Assembly: GCF_003945595.2 (NCBI RefSeq)
Contig: NW_024104304.1
Location: 1,116,001 to 1,180,000, forward strand
DNA from: Pipra filicauda
Lineage: Eukaryota; Chordata; Aves; Passeriformes; Pipridae
DNA: 64,000 nucleotides
Direction: 5' to 3'
Shown here: one piece after another, positions 1 through 12,004 of the stretch
Position numbering within the stretch: position 1 is the stretch's first letter
How the letters are laid out: each line of letters opens with the position of its first letter
Notes under the pieces: generated by a model
What the model was told of the DNA's origin: nothing
Seen by the model: only the letters and a program-made list of their open reading frames with translations
The model's database searches: none
Position numbers and translations under genes: made by a program

Positions 1-2756
1 TTGTTTTTTATAATAAACTTCTAAAACCCATATATTCTTAATCATCCATTTTGCTAACTTCCCTTAAATAACAAAAGCACATGAAATTCCTAGTGAAATT
101 ATGTAGAGATTTTTATCAGCTTTTAAACACGTAACATTAAGTTAAAAACCTACCTTGTATAGCAAGGACAATGTAGGAATTGGAACTTTGAGTGTGTACT
201 GAAGAACTGACTCCCATTCCTTGCTCTAGCAAGAGCTTAAGGCAATAAAAGGTTGCCATCATTTTCACTGGAGGAAGACATATGGGTTAGATTTAAGCTG
301 AGACAGTTCACCAAACAGTTGTGTATATTAACTGCCTGAAACTTGCTTTAGGTCCATAGGAAAAACCTGCTTTAAGTTGTTGTCTTGAGTTCATGTGGAG
401 TGTCACCATTGCTTGTCAGGCATCCAAAGACTGTCGAACTAGATAGAAAAGAATGTGAAAGTTCCACTTAAAGCAGTCTCCCTTGGAAGGAATAATTAAG
501 ATACAAATAAAAAGAGGATAGTTTTAAAGAGTTTAGTGTTCACTCATATTCATTCTTGACAAATTCTTGAAATACCCAGACTTTTTCCTAGTCATGTTTT
601 TTCTTTTTTTTTTTTTGTATTTTTTTCTGGTTCATATGAATAAACCTCCATCTGTCTAACATGAGATATACTCTCCTTTGGCTTTTTTCCTTTTTATATG
701 CATCAAAAATTGATGCTGGTCTGAGATTTTTATCCTGCTAATCATTGGAAAGATTGGTGAGGATTTACTGGTTTAGCAGCCTTCTGTATGTGTGGGTAGG
801 ATTTAGTAGAGGTTATTTCTTCAGTGAATTTGCACTTTATACTTAACATAGTTCCTTATTTGATGTGAATTGTGTTTTTCTTTTTGTGTGTCTGTATTTT
901 TTTTCCTTTGTAAAGTAGAATTGGAATTCACTAGGAGTCCTAAATTGTCTTACGAAAAGTGACTAAGAAAAACCGTTTCCATCAATGTCTTCTTTGCCTG
1001 GAAATAGGCACTGTCCTGTCCATGAATTTTGTGGTGCTTGTTTAAGTGCGATCAGAGTACAGGGCTCTGCAGTGTCCACTCCTAGTGTTAAAACAAAACA
1101 AATCCAAAACAATACACCCTCCACACAAAGCCAAATAATAATAATAATAAAAAAAAGTTGGCTGTGCCTGGGTTTTCAGAAATTAATCTTTTACATCAGT
1201 CTTTGAGATATTCAGTAAGAGAAGAGGAAGAAAATTAGTTCACATCTGTCTCCAGGTTTTCGTTATTGCTGCCACTTGTTGTTGCTCTGTTTGCATGGTC
1301 CAATAATGTTGCATGATTAATAACAATTAAAGATCCTTCAGTCCAGACCATAGCTTTTAAGAGTCTTTTCCAATGCTGATGATAGTTAATGATTATCAGA
1401 AGTGTTATTTTTCCTTTAGCTCAGTGAATTGATATTAAGGGTTGGATGGTTTACCACTCTCAAAACCTCTGGTGTAGTTACTTTTCCAGTATCTGGGTCT
1501 TTAGATTGACATTCACCCAAACCATGCATACCTTTTTACTCTCTTAGACCTCCTGTTAACTCCAGATCCAATGAGAGCTTCCTTACAACCTGGTAGATTC
1601 CTATTTTAATGAATTGTTCAGAGCTTGACCTTTCAGCTATGTATTTTAATAAATGGTATGTCTTTTCTGTGGCTCAGGGCCTCTTACACTCTGTAACAAA
1701 ATTCTATGAATGATGCATAATTTTTCAAACATTTATTTTGGATTTAGCTGTGTAGTTATGAATTGGTTTCCCACTGGGATTTTCATCTACTGGTTTAGAG
1801 TACTCACATGTCTTCTGTTGAAGCCCATGAACAAGTCACTTTCTCCTCTTGGCTTCTCACTTGGCTATTATGTGAGCCAGAATGTGGGCCTTTATGGCTG
1901 TGATTTTACCCAAGATGGTTAGTTTTGTAGTGCTGTTGTTCTCAGTCATCCGTTTCAAGGGCTGTCCATACTCTTGGCATACACTCTTTCCTTTAAGGTT
2001 CAGAAGAATTTCTGAGTTATTCCCATAAAGATAAAGCATTGTCTGGTGTGGGGTGGAAACAAACCCCATCCTCAAAGGGCTTTTCACACAGGACTAGGTG
2101 TGAAAAAGGAATGCTGGACCTTGGGATGATGGTGCAGAGCAAATACAACCAGACCTCACATGCCTTCAGTAATCAGCTGGAGCATTAGATGGCTTTCATT
2201 GCGACTATTTTGTAGTACTGTCAGTACTGGAAAAAGTGATCAAAACATTTGAATATGTGAATGTTCATGCAGTGAATTGTCTAGATCCAACCTGCAGTCC
2301 ATATTTTCTGAGGCTTTATCTTGTCTAAGATTCTATCTGCTGAAGTCATCTTCTGGAAGTAATACAGGAGATAACATCAGGTCTTCTCTAGTTGTTATGT
2401 AGCCTAAAGCAGAAAGAATTAATCCTGATGTTTATTCCAAGAACTGAATTATTTAATTTGTATTCATTTCACATTTTCCTTAGGCTAGGCTATTTCTTTA
2501 TTTGTGATTGTAGCTTTTTCTGTTTCTTGTAAAAATACTTTATAGAGAAAGAATATGGTTAGCTGAGCATCAAATGTGTGAGTGTATAACATTTGAATTT
2601 ATAGTATGTTTTGGATCATATTTCATTTCTGTCTTTTATATAGTGCTAATTAGGTAAAATCTTTATGAGATTAGGTTTGACAATAGCTAATCAATTTGAA
2701 GACTATAGATGAAAATATATGTTAAGATATTATGTCTTTATGTATGGGACTTTGAA
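1..2756. other. Non-coding stretch, probably intron of the gene ending at 12004
   Basis: I see no exon I can support here. The sequence is AT-rich with short T runs (for example near 600-620) and a short ATA repeat near 1136-1151. Open frames are short and show no protein-like composition. It would be intronic if the 3700-3746 exon is real, because that exon needs upstream coding sequence that is absent here. Confidence 0.4.
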
Positions 2757-3003
2757 CAATTGAAAGGGAGTTGGTTTAGAATAGATATTAGGAAGAAATT
2801 CTTTACTGTGAGGGTGATGAGGCGCTGGAACAGGTCACCCAGAGAAGTTGTCGATGACCCATCTCTGTCACTGTACAAGGCCAGGTTGGATAGGGCTTTG
2901 AGCAACCTGTTCTAGTGAGAGGTGTCCCTGCCCACGGCAGGGGAGGTGGAACTAAATGATCTTTAAGGTCCCTCCCAACCCAAACTGTTCCATGATTCTA
3001 TGA
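2757..3003 (+). repeat. CR1 LINE 3' end
   Basis: The segment matches the last part of avian CR1. A frame reads IRKKFFTVRVMRRWNRSPRE, the C-terminal end of CR1 ORF2, followed by the 3' UTR ending 'aactaaatgatctttaaggt...ccatgattctatgataa'. It is 5' truncated, as is usual for CR1. The short open frame over it is part of the LINE, not a host gene. Confidence 0.9.
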
Positions 3004-3545
3004 TAAATACATCTGTTGTGTTGCTGTACTAAATTCATTGTAGTGTGTTGCCTGCACATCTCACATAGGAAGATAGAAATTATAGGGTTTGAACTAGAGT
3101 TATTTCAAAATATTATATTATTGGTTTCAGAAAGTTTTCTTGAGAAATTACCCATTTCCCAATTTGCATCTATCACAATAGCAAAAGCAAAAGGTAGTCA
3201 AAATATGTGGTTCTACAGTCAGGAGAAATAGAGGTTCTAGACTCATTCTTTTTACTTTTCTATTAGGAGGAAAAGCATTTCTTGAGGGAAAAATGCTTAT
3301 GTAAATGAACAGTAGATAACTTCAGAAGATGGCATGTTCTTTCTAGGAGAAGCGTTCTCTTAATTTAAAAAGGGGTCTTTTTTCCATAATTGAGTGAAAT
3401 TAGAGGTTTTGATTAAGTTGTTGAACTTTGTCTAATATTCTCCAACAGGTTAGTGTTTTGTGGGACTGGAGCATCTACACAGAGCTGGAAATAAACAAGC
3501 CAGTCTGTGCCTAGGCCTCTGATATGGCTGTATGTTTCCATGAAT

Positions 3546-3632
3546 GAAAAAAACACCCCACACCAAAACACCGAACAAACCCCTCCAAAACCAACAAAAA
3601 CCCCACCACACTGGAAAAAACCTCACACTCTC
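3546..3632. repeat. A/C-rich low-complexity tract
   Basis: About 85 bases made almost only of A and C, with runs such as cacaccaaaacaccgaacaa. The minus strand is therefore G/T-rich. It lies just upstream of the candidate 47-bp exon. A second, longer tract of the same kind is at 40953-41108. Confidence 0.75.
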
Positions 3633-3699
3633 CCTTCTGATGGTCTAATATTAGAAGAGTTTTAATCAATGCTGTCTGTAAAAATATTTTCTCTTGCAG

Positions 3700-3746
3700 C
3701 TAAAGAATTTTGCCTTAGCACCAGTCATCTTCATGGTAGGGCTTCT
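3700..3746 (+). CDS. Candidate 47-bp internal exon of unidentified gene
   Basis: A strong acceptor (tattttctcttgcag) precedes base 3700 and a strong donor (CTTCT|gtaagtt) follows base 3746. Read with a 2-nt split codon at the start, the exon is open and ends in phase 0: KEFCLSTSHLHGRAS. That fits the phase-0 start of the exon at 8055. A second frame (LKNFALAPVIFMVGL) is also open, so the frame rests on phase compatibility alone. The exon is very short, and paired splice motifs 47 bp apart can occur by chance in an AT-rich intron. I do not recognise the peptide. Treat it as a possible exon of the gene whose last two exons are at 8055 and 11777. Confidence 0.4.
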
Positions 3747-4585
3747 GTAAGTTCTGATTAAATAAGAGCAAGTACTGTTTAAGCAAGATATCTTTTATTA
3801 AGTCAGTATTTATTGGGGAAATATATAAAACAGAAAGAAAAATACAAGAACAATTGATATTCATAATATTGACAAATTTTCTGTAATACCCATTTTATTA
3901 TTACAGTGAAATTTGGTACATCAAAGTTCCTTAAAATTTTCAATGGTTTCTCATCCAGAATGTATGCCATGTTTAATTGTCTTGTAGTTGGTGTATTTTT
4001 CAAGTATGAATATGCTTATTGATTTCACTAGGATTACTTTTGTGTATAAGCTGAGTGAACACAATTGCAAATTTAACCAGCCAAATCTAACCCTTTTTTT
4101 CTGATGTTAAAGCTCCCATCTGACTTCTTTTGTGTGTATTTGTTGGTGCTGGGGCGTTACTGTTACTGACACCATCAATGGGTACAACATTGTAGAGTGT
4201 TAACATGACATAACTTAATATCTCGATATGACGAGACATCTTAATATGGTGTGGCTAAAACTAATTATTTTAAAAATTTGATTTACAGTATTTCCAATGC
4301 CTAAATTTCCCAATCTTCAGTTTATAAGTGGAAACAAGTATTAGAAATGAGAAGTTATATCTAACTATTTCCAGGTGAGATTATAATATTAAAAAAACTG
4401 TATGCAATTATATTAGAATGGACTGTTCAAAAATCTGATTTACGTATGGGTAAGAAAAAAAGTAAATGTTGACTAGTGACTGGTGAATGGGCTTGTGACA
4501 GTAAAACAAAAATACAACATAGGAAAAGAAAACTTGAGAGAATGCAAAATATGCAGAAACACAGTGAGAAGCACAGCTAACTGAT

Positions 4586-4890
4586 AATCACACAATCACA
4601 GAAAGGTGGAAGGGGCCACAGTGGCTCATCTGGTCCAACCTTCCTGCTCAAGCAAGGGCATCCTGCAGCACATGGCACAGGATTGTGTTCAGATGGTTCT
4701 CGAATATCTCCAGTGAGGGAGACTCCACAATCTCTCTGGGCAGTCTGTTCCAGTGTGTGGTCAATTGTGCAGTAGAGAAGTTCTTTCTTGTCTTCAGGTG
4801 GAACTTTCTGTGCATCAATTTCTGCCTATTGCCTCTAGTCCCTGGTAATACCGAGAAGAGCCTTGGCACCCTCCCTTCAGATACTTACAG
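4586..4890 (-). repeat. CR1 LINE 3' end, minus strand
   Basis: In reverse complement this reads the CR1 ORF2 C-terminus (frame ...[20 protein letters not shown]...) followed by the 3' UTR with 'ggttggaccagatgagccac' and 'tctgtgattgtgtga'. The copy is 5' truncated. It lies antisense in the intron of the left-end gene. Confidence 0.9.
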
Positions 4891-5103
4891 TCATTGTTAA
4901 GGTTCCTAATAATAAGAAACTATAAGAATACAGAAGACTTCTAGAGTATGTGCACAGATTTATTATACATGGAACACAATTGAAAGTACAGAAGGTACAT
5001 GGTTGAACTAGAAAATGTACTTTTTATAGTTTGGATTTTATATTCTGACCACCAAAAGGATGTAATAAAAATGTGCTCAGGCACTATTGAGACTGTTTAT
5101 TAT

Positions 5104-5155
5104 CGAATCACAGTGTGGTTGAGGTTGAAAGGTGTGTCTGGAGATTATCTGAGAA
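5104..5155 (-). repeat. Short CR1 3' terminus, minus strand
   Basis: The plus strand reads 'aatcacagtgtggttgaggttgaaaggtgt...ctggagat', the reverse complement of a CR1 3' end. Only about 50 bases are recognisable before the match fades. Confidence 0.6.
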
Positions 5156-5409
5156 AATTGTGCTATACATGCATACATTATAAACATGAAACCTTCAAAG
5201 TCAATTTAAAACATACAGGGAATACCTGAAATCAGTAGAAAGGACAGATGACTGTACTGACCAGGAGACAAAAGGCACTGGGGAGTTCCGGGGCCAGATT
5301 TAATGTTGAGGTGGTCACAGAGTGGCCTGAAAGAGAAGAGTGGAATGTGTTCAGATAATCTCCAGCAGTTGCACCTAATCATATCTTCAGCCTTCTTTGA
5401 AATAAAAAG

Positions 5410-5535
5410 AATGATAGAATCTTTAGGTTGGAGAAGACCTTTAAGATTGAGTTCATCACCCAACACTACCAAGTCCACCACTAAACCATGTCCCCAAGTG
5501 CCACATCTACACATCTTTTAAATACCTCCAGAGAA
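5410..5535 (-). repeat. CR1 LINE 3' end, minus strand
   Basis: The plus strand reads 'aatgatagaatctttaggttggagaagacc' and continues through 'accactaaaccatgtccccaagtgccacat', the reverse complement of a common avian CR1 3' UTR. The copy is strongly 5' truncated. Confidence 0.85.
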
Positions 5536-8054
5536 GGTTAGAAATGAGTCATACATTACTGAATCTATAGTAGAAAGATTTTCATGTTAAAAATATAAGT
5601 TAATTCTGCAATTTAAAAAAAAAACCACCAAACCCAAACTTACTTTGAGTAAATGAAAATAATAATGGATAATTACAGAGCCCCAACTATCCTGCTATGA
5701 AACATCTTAACTTTGAGTGCTGAGGATCTATAAAAGCAGGTGGCTGCATACAGCTGCCAAACATCATCTTACCCTCATTAGTAGTCAGTAGAGCAACATC
5801 AGAAAAGCAAGTTGCAGATGGCAGTGAAGGAAAAGGCGCATAAGGACTGACAAAGTCCTTGAGTATGTACCTTTACTTGCAAAATAAAGCAATGCAGTGT
5901 GAATATCTTAATATATGTAGAGGCAAAAGATTGCTGCTGTGAATTAAGTTTTGAGTGGAGATCTGTTATTGGGTAACACTAGTGAAAAACAGCTCTAAGC
6001 TTGCTTTCATTATGTACACAAATGTACAAAAGATAATACTTATTATGAATTATAATTCTGTTTTATTTTAATAGAGAATTGATAGTTTCTCTCACACAGA
6101 TGACTCCTTTCCATCTGGCCTCCGTTCTATTGCAGTTTTTAACTTTTTTTGTTTCCTCTCTTAGCAACTTAATCCCTGATTAAAGCAAGTTAATCTACTA
6201 ACTGTTTTTCTTTGAATATGTTTGATGTGCCCCTTATTCCTCAGTCCTTTCATATACATGGAATGTGGACCTGGTCCCCCTAATGTGACTGGTGTAAACT
6301 TACATGTGTACTAAATACTAGGCTTATCATTGATGCCTTGTGGCTGTCTCTCAGAAGGAGTATGAGCTAAACTATAACTGCTTTTTTATTTTTTTTCTGA
6401 ATGAGCCACAAACTTTGGTCTGACTTTTCTACCCAACCACAGCTTTTAAGCAGCATTTAGCTTTGTCATCTCTACTTGTCAAATTTGGCTGAAATTGGCC
6501 AACTGTTTCAATCTGGGGAGGTGACGTGGTGGAGAGGGTAAAGGAACAGGAGTAAAATGATGACCAGTGCAATCACGTACATTGATAAATTTAACAAACT
6601 GGATGAAAGTTTCTGGACTGTTCTGGTGGGCATCTATTCTATGGAGCACTCTATCCATGTCAGGAAGAGAAGTGGCATGAAGACCTAGTTATGAAAGTTC
6701 ACTGGAGAATGCTGATATGGGTTCTTCTCACAGCTGTTTTTCAAGATACGTCTTCGTAGTAGTGCAGCAGAAAGATCTGTGCGGATTTTCAAGGGAGTAG
6801 GACAGTAGTTCCTTGGCGAAACAAAAGTGTAGCTGGGAAATAAAGATTTTTTCAGTCAATTTCAAGGAGAGAGAAGATTAAAAAAAGAAATAAATGTATC
6901 TACCCAGATAGTGCCAGATTTCAGACTTCATTGCCTAGTTGGCCTTGGCTTTACTCTTTTACAGAAGGTGTAACAGGAGGTGGTGAGAGGGATAGAAATG
7001 TAATCAGTTGGGCTATTACATAGAAATAATGTGGCTAAGTACTTTCCTGGCACTGTGTTGCAGTTTTTATCCATTCAGCAAATGTAATTTATTTATACAT
7101 CTGTCAATAAATACAAGGCAGCATCCGATAATGAGTACAGCAGGGATTTAAGCTGTATATTGCTGCGTTTGACACAAAGGTCAGCCTTGGGAAAGGGCTT
7201 GAAATTAACATTTCTTGAAAACTATTTTTCCTTCCACTGAGGCTATCTCTTAATTCCAGCAATTTTCTCTGTTTGATAAGCAGAGAGAGCATACATTTTG
7301 ATTATATAAAGGAGGGAGGAGGTGATGAAACTTTAAAATATTTCAACCAGCATTGCATTCTGGTGATAAGAATGGGACTTTATGCAGCACAGAAGAGATT
7401 ACCTGAAGCAGAATTGGAAAGCAAATTGTATTTACAAAAGATGGCATGATTTTCCTAATAGGTGTTCAAAACAGCCTATTCACTCACATATTCTGCTGAG
7501 CTTGACTAGAAATAACTTCATTTCAAAAAGGACAAATCTGATTGAAGGTAAAAGCATTCCTCTCTCACAGATACTTGTCTAAAGGATTTGCATTAAATTT
7601 TCTTGATGGGAGCACAGTATTTTACTGTGCATCTCCATGAACTGGTAATGTGGAAAATAAGAATACAAGTCATGTCCTTGATTGCTTCATGCTTCAACCA
7701 CTTGAATTACTAGATTTATGTCTGCAGTTTTGGAAGTGATGTTGCAATATGATACTTTGACAATAACTGTCACAATTATATTACTAAAATATGGATTCAA
7801 CTTATTGTTGAAGTTAAGAGTATTGAAATTACATTTTAAGGACCAGGCATACCTTCCTTTGGTTTTATCTTGTTTTTAGTGTAGCCAGGGAATTTTTAAA
7901 TGTTGTCCGTTATTAGTAGAATACACAGATGTCATGTGCTGCAAGTGTCCATGAGCTGTTGTACAAGGCTGTTGTGGAATACCTTGTTGAGGAAGATCAA
8001 CAAGATGTATGTGTGCTACTTCTGAATCTGTCACGTTTTTCTCCCTCTGTGTAG

Positions 8055-8123
8055 ATCCTGGAGTTGGTGAAGGGCATGCATTACCAACTGGCCTGTCAGA
8101 AGTACTTTGAGTTGACACATGAG
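8055..8123 (+). CDS. Internal exon of unidentified spliced gene
   Basis: This is a 69-bp exon. The acceptor is cgtttttctccctctgtgtag, directly before ATC at 8055. The donor is CATGAG|gtaagta after 8123. Only one of the three plus frames is open across it: ILELVKGMHYQLACQKYF, then ELTHE. It starts and ends in phase 0, so it joins the terminal exon at 11777 in frame (LTHE|VDDIGF). Codons end in G or C more often than the surrounding AT-rich intron, as in real bird exons. Length divisible by three means skipping would preserve the frame. I do not recognise the protein family. The peptide looks helical, with a Tyr/Phe-rich face. A minus-strand open frame covering the same bases is a shadow. Confidence 0.75.
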
Positions 8124-8360
8124 GTAAGTAGCTACTAATTTTTGTTTCAACTATTATCACTGACTCTTGAGGAAGGCCTTGGAAATCATGCTTGAAGTCC
8201 AGAGACTATTTTCAGCTTGCACATCCACCATTATCTGTCTTGCCTTGTTAGTTTTCAATAATTTCAAATATTATTTTGTAATTTTCTGCATTTATTTATT
8301 GATGTTATTAATACCCTCAACATTACAATATATAGTAAAATGTTATGCTTTTTTCCTGAA

Positions 8361-8474
8361 AAGGAAAATATTGTTGAATTTTAACAATATTCAGTATTGT
8401 TGAATTTTAACAATTTCAAGGAAATTATTGTTGAATTTTAACAATATTTATTAGTGTTGAATTTTAACAATTTC
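8361..8474. repeat. 57-bp tandem duplication carrying four near-palindromic cores
   Basis: Two units start at 8361 and 8418 (both 'aaggaaa', period 57). Each contains two copies of GTTGAATTTTAACAAT, giving four copies with G at 8373, 8399, 8430 and 8456, spaced 26, 31 and 26 bp. With flanking bases the core is ATTGTTGAATTTTAACAAT, which is close to its own reverse complement and could form a small hairpin. It lies inside the last intron of the left-end gene. Confidence 0.9.
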
Positions 8475-11165
8475 AAGTCATTTCACTTTCTCAATATCCT
8501 GCTTTTAATGAAATTTATGGTTTTTAATGCATTTTGCAAGTTTGATGTTGTTTAGATACACCTTAAAAAATTAACAAAAAGTATCTAAAAAGTGTAATTT
8601 AAGCTAATCTCCCAGTCTGTTCACAGTTAATATTGTTAATTTTTACTTGGTATTTTTTCACATCTGTAGTCATGTGTGATTATTTTTTAAATCAAGATGA
8701 ACATTCTCAGAGCTTTCCCATTTGCTAAATTGCAAGCAAAGTTAAAGTAAAATCCTCCAGAAAATTTCAAGATAGCAAATGGCCACACTCCATCTCCTGT
8801 GTGATTTCTTGATTCAAAGAACCAGCTTTTGCACTGGTTCAAAATTCCTTTCATCAAGAAAAAGCAATGAAGCACAGCCCTTCTTATAGCTTTGTTCTTT
8901 CCACAGCTCAGGAAATGGAAACGTCCCTTTCAGACAGCAGGCTATGTTTGTTGCTATGTATGTTGCTAAAGATATGGATGAGGATTAGATGACTCACCCA
9001 GAGACACTTACGCTTGACTTTTTTGTTCTTTTGCAACCACAGAACAAAAGCAGCCATCATTTGTGTGGTCCAGTGCGTTATCTTCAGGCAGGAACTAGTA
9101 TATGAGTGTGCAATTTGTTGACTATTTTAATAAGTGTGAGAAAGAAAAGTTGTAGCACCATAAGTGTGATTTTTCTGTAATATCACCTGTAGCATTATCA
9201 GCTGTCATTTTTTAAGTTCTTGATTAAAACCCAGGGATGCTTTAAGTTTTTCAAAACAATATTTGCTACAGGAGAAATACAAAACTGGAGTTTGTGTGAA
9301 AGCCAGTGTGTGCAACATGTGCTGAATCCACGTTAATATCACCCACTAGGTGGGTTATACAGTTCTGTATGAAGTGATACATCCTTTTGCTTGGGTCAAT
9401 ACATGTTATGAGCTTAAATTTTTAACTGCACAGAAAATACATTTTTCTTTGGGTATAATGGATTCTAGGTAGATTTACAGGTGTGAATGGACAAAGCTGT
9501 TAGAGAAATCTACTTTCTCTATTTCTGGTAGTAAGTTTCAGCTAACATACAACTAAGTTAATGACAAGGCTTTTAAAATTGATGTACTTTGATCTACATT
9601 ACCTAAAAATATTGTAAAACTTAGATAAAGTAAAAACATGAGGAATCTAACATAAAAAACCTCCATTTTTGTGTTCAGAGTTTTTGTAAATTTCCAGCCA
9701 GAGCAGAATATTTTTATTCAGAGAAATGCTCAGTGAACCTGGTTGAAAATTACAGAGAACAGAATTGTTTCTGTATCACTGTATCACAAATGAAGATGAT
9801 GATATGAACAAATCTTCACCTTTCTCTCTTCAGGCTCTTGAAAAATGTGATAGTTTGCACAGAATTTTTTTAATTAAGAGTTGTATAAGCTTCATCCAGT
9901 AGTATTCAAGTTCGAAAAGGAGAAATGGTACATGGACTCATAGAACAATATTAACTAACAACCTGTAAGTAGCTTTTAGCCAAGTACCATCAATCACCTC
10001 TGAAAACAGGATTGTAGGCTCCCATTCATACAATGAACTGCTTCTATAGCTTATTCCAATTTTTTGGGGAGAGAGGAGTTTAGAATAAAATTTAGAGTTA
10101 CAAAGTGACTCTTAAATTGATCTGAAGAAAACTGAGATTTTATGGATAAAAAAACCAGAGCTATTTAAGAGCTTCTTCTAGAAAAGCTAGTTTTTCACTA
10201 TATCACTTCTTCTTAAGCCTTTTTGGTTTAAAGAAGTAATTTAGTTTCCACGTAATGAAAACTGGAGCATGGATGAAAGCTGTCTGGATGAAACTCATCC
10301 AGATAAGACTGAAATGAAAAATGAAGTTCAGTGATGGCTTTGGGTTTTGGTTTTTTTTTTTCTTTATGCCTTAGAGTACCAAATTGGAGTGCTAGGACTG
10401 TTACTGACTTTTAAGATTTTTCGAGCAAGGTCACTGACTACAGTTGCTAATTCATGTCTAAATTAGATTTTGTTATCCACGCCACCATTTTCTAATGGAG
10501 CTAAGCTAGGCAGTGGTAATGCATTTAATCAGGGTTCCATTTAGAGTACACACTGATCCTCTGCTTTATGATTATTCACAAGTGGCTGAAATATAAATTG
10601 ATGGGGTTTGGCGTATTAAATTAGCCACACTGTATGTCCTCAGGAGACTCTGTGTGTGCAGAGTTGCTTGTTATGCTTGAATTGGCCCCACCCTGCTGCG
10701 AAAAAGGGAATATAGTTGGAGCAGAAATTTACTGGTATATGACTCTTAGTCTTCCATTGTTTCTTGTATCCCATGTTTGGTAAACTTTCCAATGTATTTT
10801 AAGAGCAGTATTTTTCTTAAAATGTTCTTAGAATTCACATGAACTGACAGGCGGATGAAAGGTGCAGATTGCCTGAATAGAAGGTGGAAGCACCTTTTAT
10901 TTAAAGTGAGCATTTCCGACTTCTGAGCCCCCCAAAAGAGGCACAAAGATTATAACTGTGGTTTGTGGTAAACATGTCAGAAGAGCTTACTTTCAAAGCT
11001 GAAAGCTTCACTGATTTGAAATTGAATATTCATTTATCAAATCATTGCAGAGCTGAAAGAAGATACCTGCTAGATATAAAGGAGCAATACAAATATGCTG
11101 CACCTTATGATAATTTTCTGTATTTTTTTTTACTGAAGACTAAATGTTCTTTGTTGTGCTTCTAG

Positions 11166-11219
11166 TTTCGGGATGCTGATGTTGGCACTGATGGAACAGA
11201 GCTAGGCTTGATCTGTTGA
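11166..11219 (+). CDS. Possible alternative terminal exon (weak)
   Basis: A good acceptor with a pyrimidine stretch (gttctttgttgtgcttctag) is followed by 17 open codons starting FRDADVGTDGTELGLIC and a TGA at 11217-11219. The frame is phase 0, as required after the exon ending at 8123. Splicing here would give a shorter C-terminus than the main exon at 11777. No convincing poly(A) signal follows closely, and a short open frame after an acceptor-like site is common by chance. I list it only as a candidate. Confidence 0.2.
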   Translation, partial: FRDADVGTDGTELGLIC

Positions 11220-11776
11220 GTGTCTGTCTTAGCCTGCTGCTTGTAAATATTGCCTTTGTGGTTACTGGGGAAAACGGAAGGAGGTGAAGCTACCTGTTTC
11301 CATTCACAGTTTCACACTGATAATTGAGATCTAGATTTATATTGTGCAGTTGTCACAACTTCTAGTAGTATTCTCTACTGCCACTTGGACTCTAGACTTG
11401 TCTGACTCCCCTTTTTGCATCAGGAAATTCTGTTTCAAGGTGTAACTTCAATTGTCCTACATCTCTAAAGAGATGCCATTTTACATACATTGTTTTAGAT
11501 GTTTTGGGGTGTTACTTTTCTTTACTACAGCAATGACAGTGTGAAATAATGTTTGAATATGCCAAAGAAATTATTTTATTTCATGAAGGAAGAAAATTTG
11601 TGATGAAACTAGATCTGTGTCACTCTAATATTTACTGAGACAGTATTTACAAACTGTCTTTTTCTTCAACAAAATTGGAACTTTAAAAATTGTTAATTAA
11701 TTTGTTCTTGAATATGAAAAAGATGACTCTTAGAAATAAATATAATAACTTGATGTTTGTTTCTTTTTACGTGCAG

Positions 11777-12004
11777 GTTGATGACATTGGGTTCTCTTTG
11801 AATCATCCTAATCAGTATTTTACAGAGAGTCAAAGGCTATTAAGTGGTGGTAGAGAACCAAAGAAGGAATTAAGTACTTCAGGAAACTCTCAACAAAAAA
11901 ATAATAGTCAGGAAAGCATGAATTTGAATTCGACTCCCACCTCTTCAAATACAACAGCTGATACAGAACTGGAGGGACTGGAAGCCTACTTCACTGAAGA
12001 CTAA
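11777..12004 (+). CDS. Terminal coding exon of unidentified gene
   Basis: The acceptor tttgtttctttttacgtgcag precedes GTT at 11777. The frame stays open for 75 codons to TAA at 12002-12004. The peptide begins VDDIGFSLNHPNQYFTESQR, continues with a basic stretch (GGREPKKE), then a low-complexity Ser/Asn/Gln/Thr region, and ends acidic (ELEGLEAYFTED). This looks like a disordered C-terminal tail after a folded part. It joins in phase 0 with the exon at 8055-8123, and the open frame carries on upstream only through the intron. I do not recognise the family and give no symbol. The in-frame joint, clean acceptor, stop codon and downstream poly(A) signal make a real gene end likely. A search of the joined peptide against bird proteomes would settle its name. 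Confidence 0.8.
   Translation, partial: VDDIGFSLNHPNQYFTESQRLLSGGREPKKELSTSGNSQQKNNSQESMNLNSTPTSSNTTADTELEGLEAYFTED

Larger units (their letters stand above)
3747..8054 (+). other. Intron (or intronic sequence) before the 8055 exon
   Basis: This 4.3-kb stretch contains three minus-strand CR1 fragments (4586-4890, 5104-5155, 5410-5535) and otherwise unremarkable AT-rich sequence. An acceptor-like site before 6736 (ggttcttctcacag) is followed by an open frame beginning LFFKIRLRSSAAERSVRIFK. It has no good donor and hits a stop, so I do not call it an exon. Confidence 0.5.
8124..11776 (+). other. Last intron of the left-end gene
   Basis: A 3.65-kb AT-rich intron between the exons at 8055 and 11777. 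It contains the 57-bp tandem duplication at 8361-8474, a T-rich run near 10350 and a possible alternative terminal exon at 11166. I see no CR1 copy in it. Confidence 0.65.

Noticed and set aside
6736..6815. Acceptor-like site followed by an open frame (LFFKIRLRSSAAERSV)
   Set aside because: No acceptable donor before the stop codon, so it cannot be an internal exon, and no poly(A) signal follows.
7876..8160. 94-codon minus-strand open frame
   Set aside because: It covers the plus-strand exon at 8055-8123, whose splice sites and phase fit much better; the minus frame has no domain.
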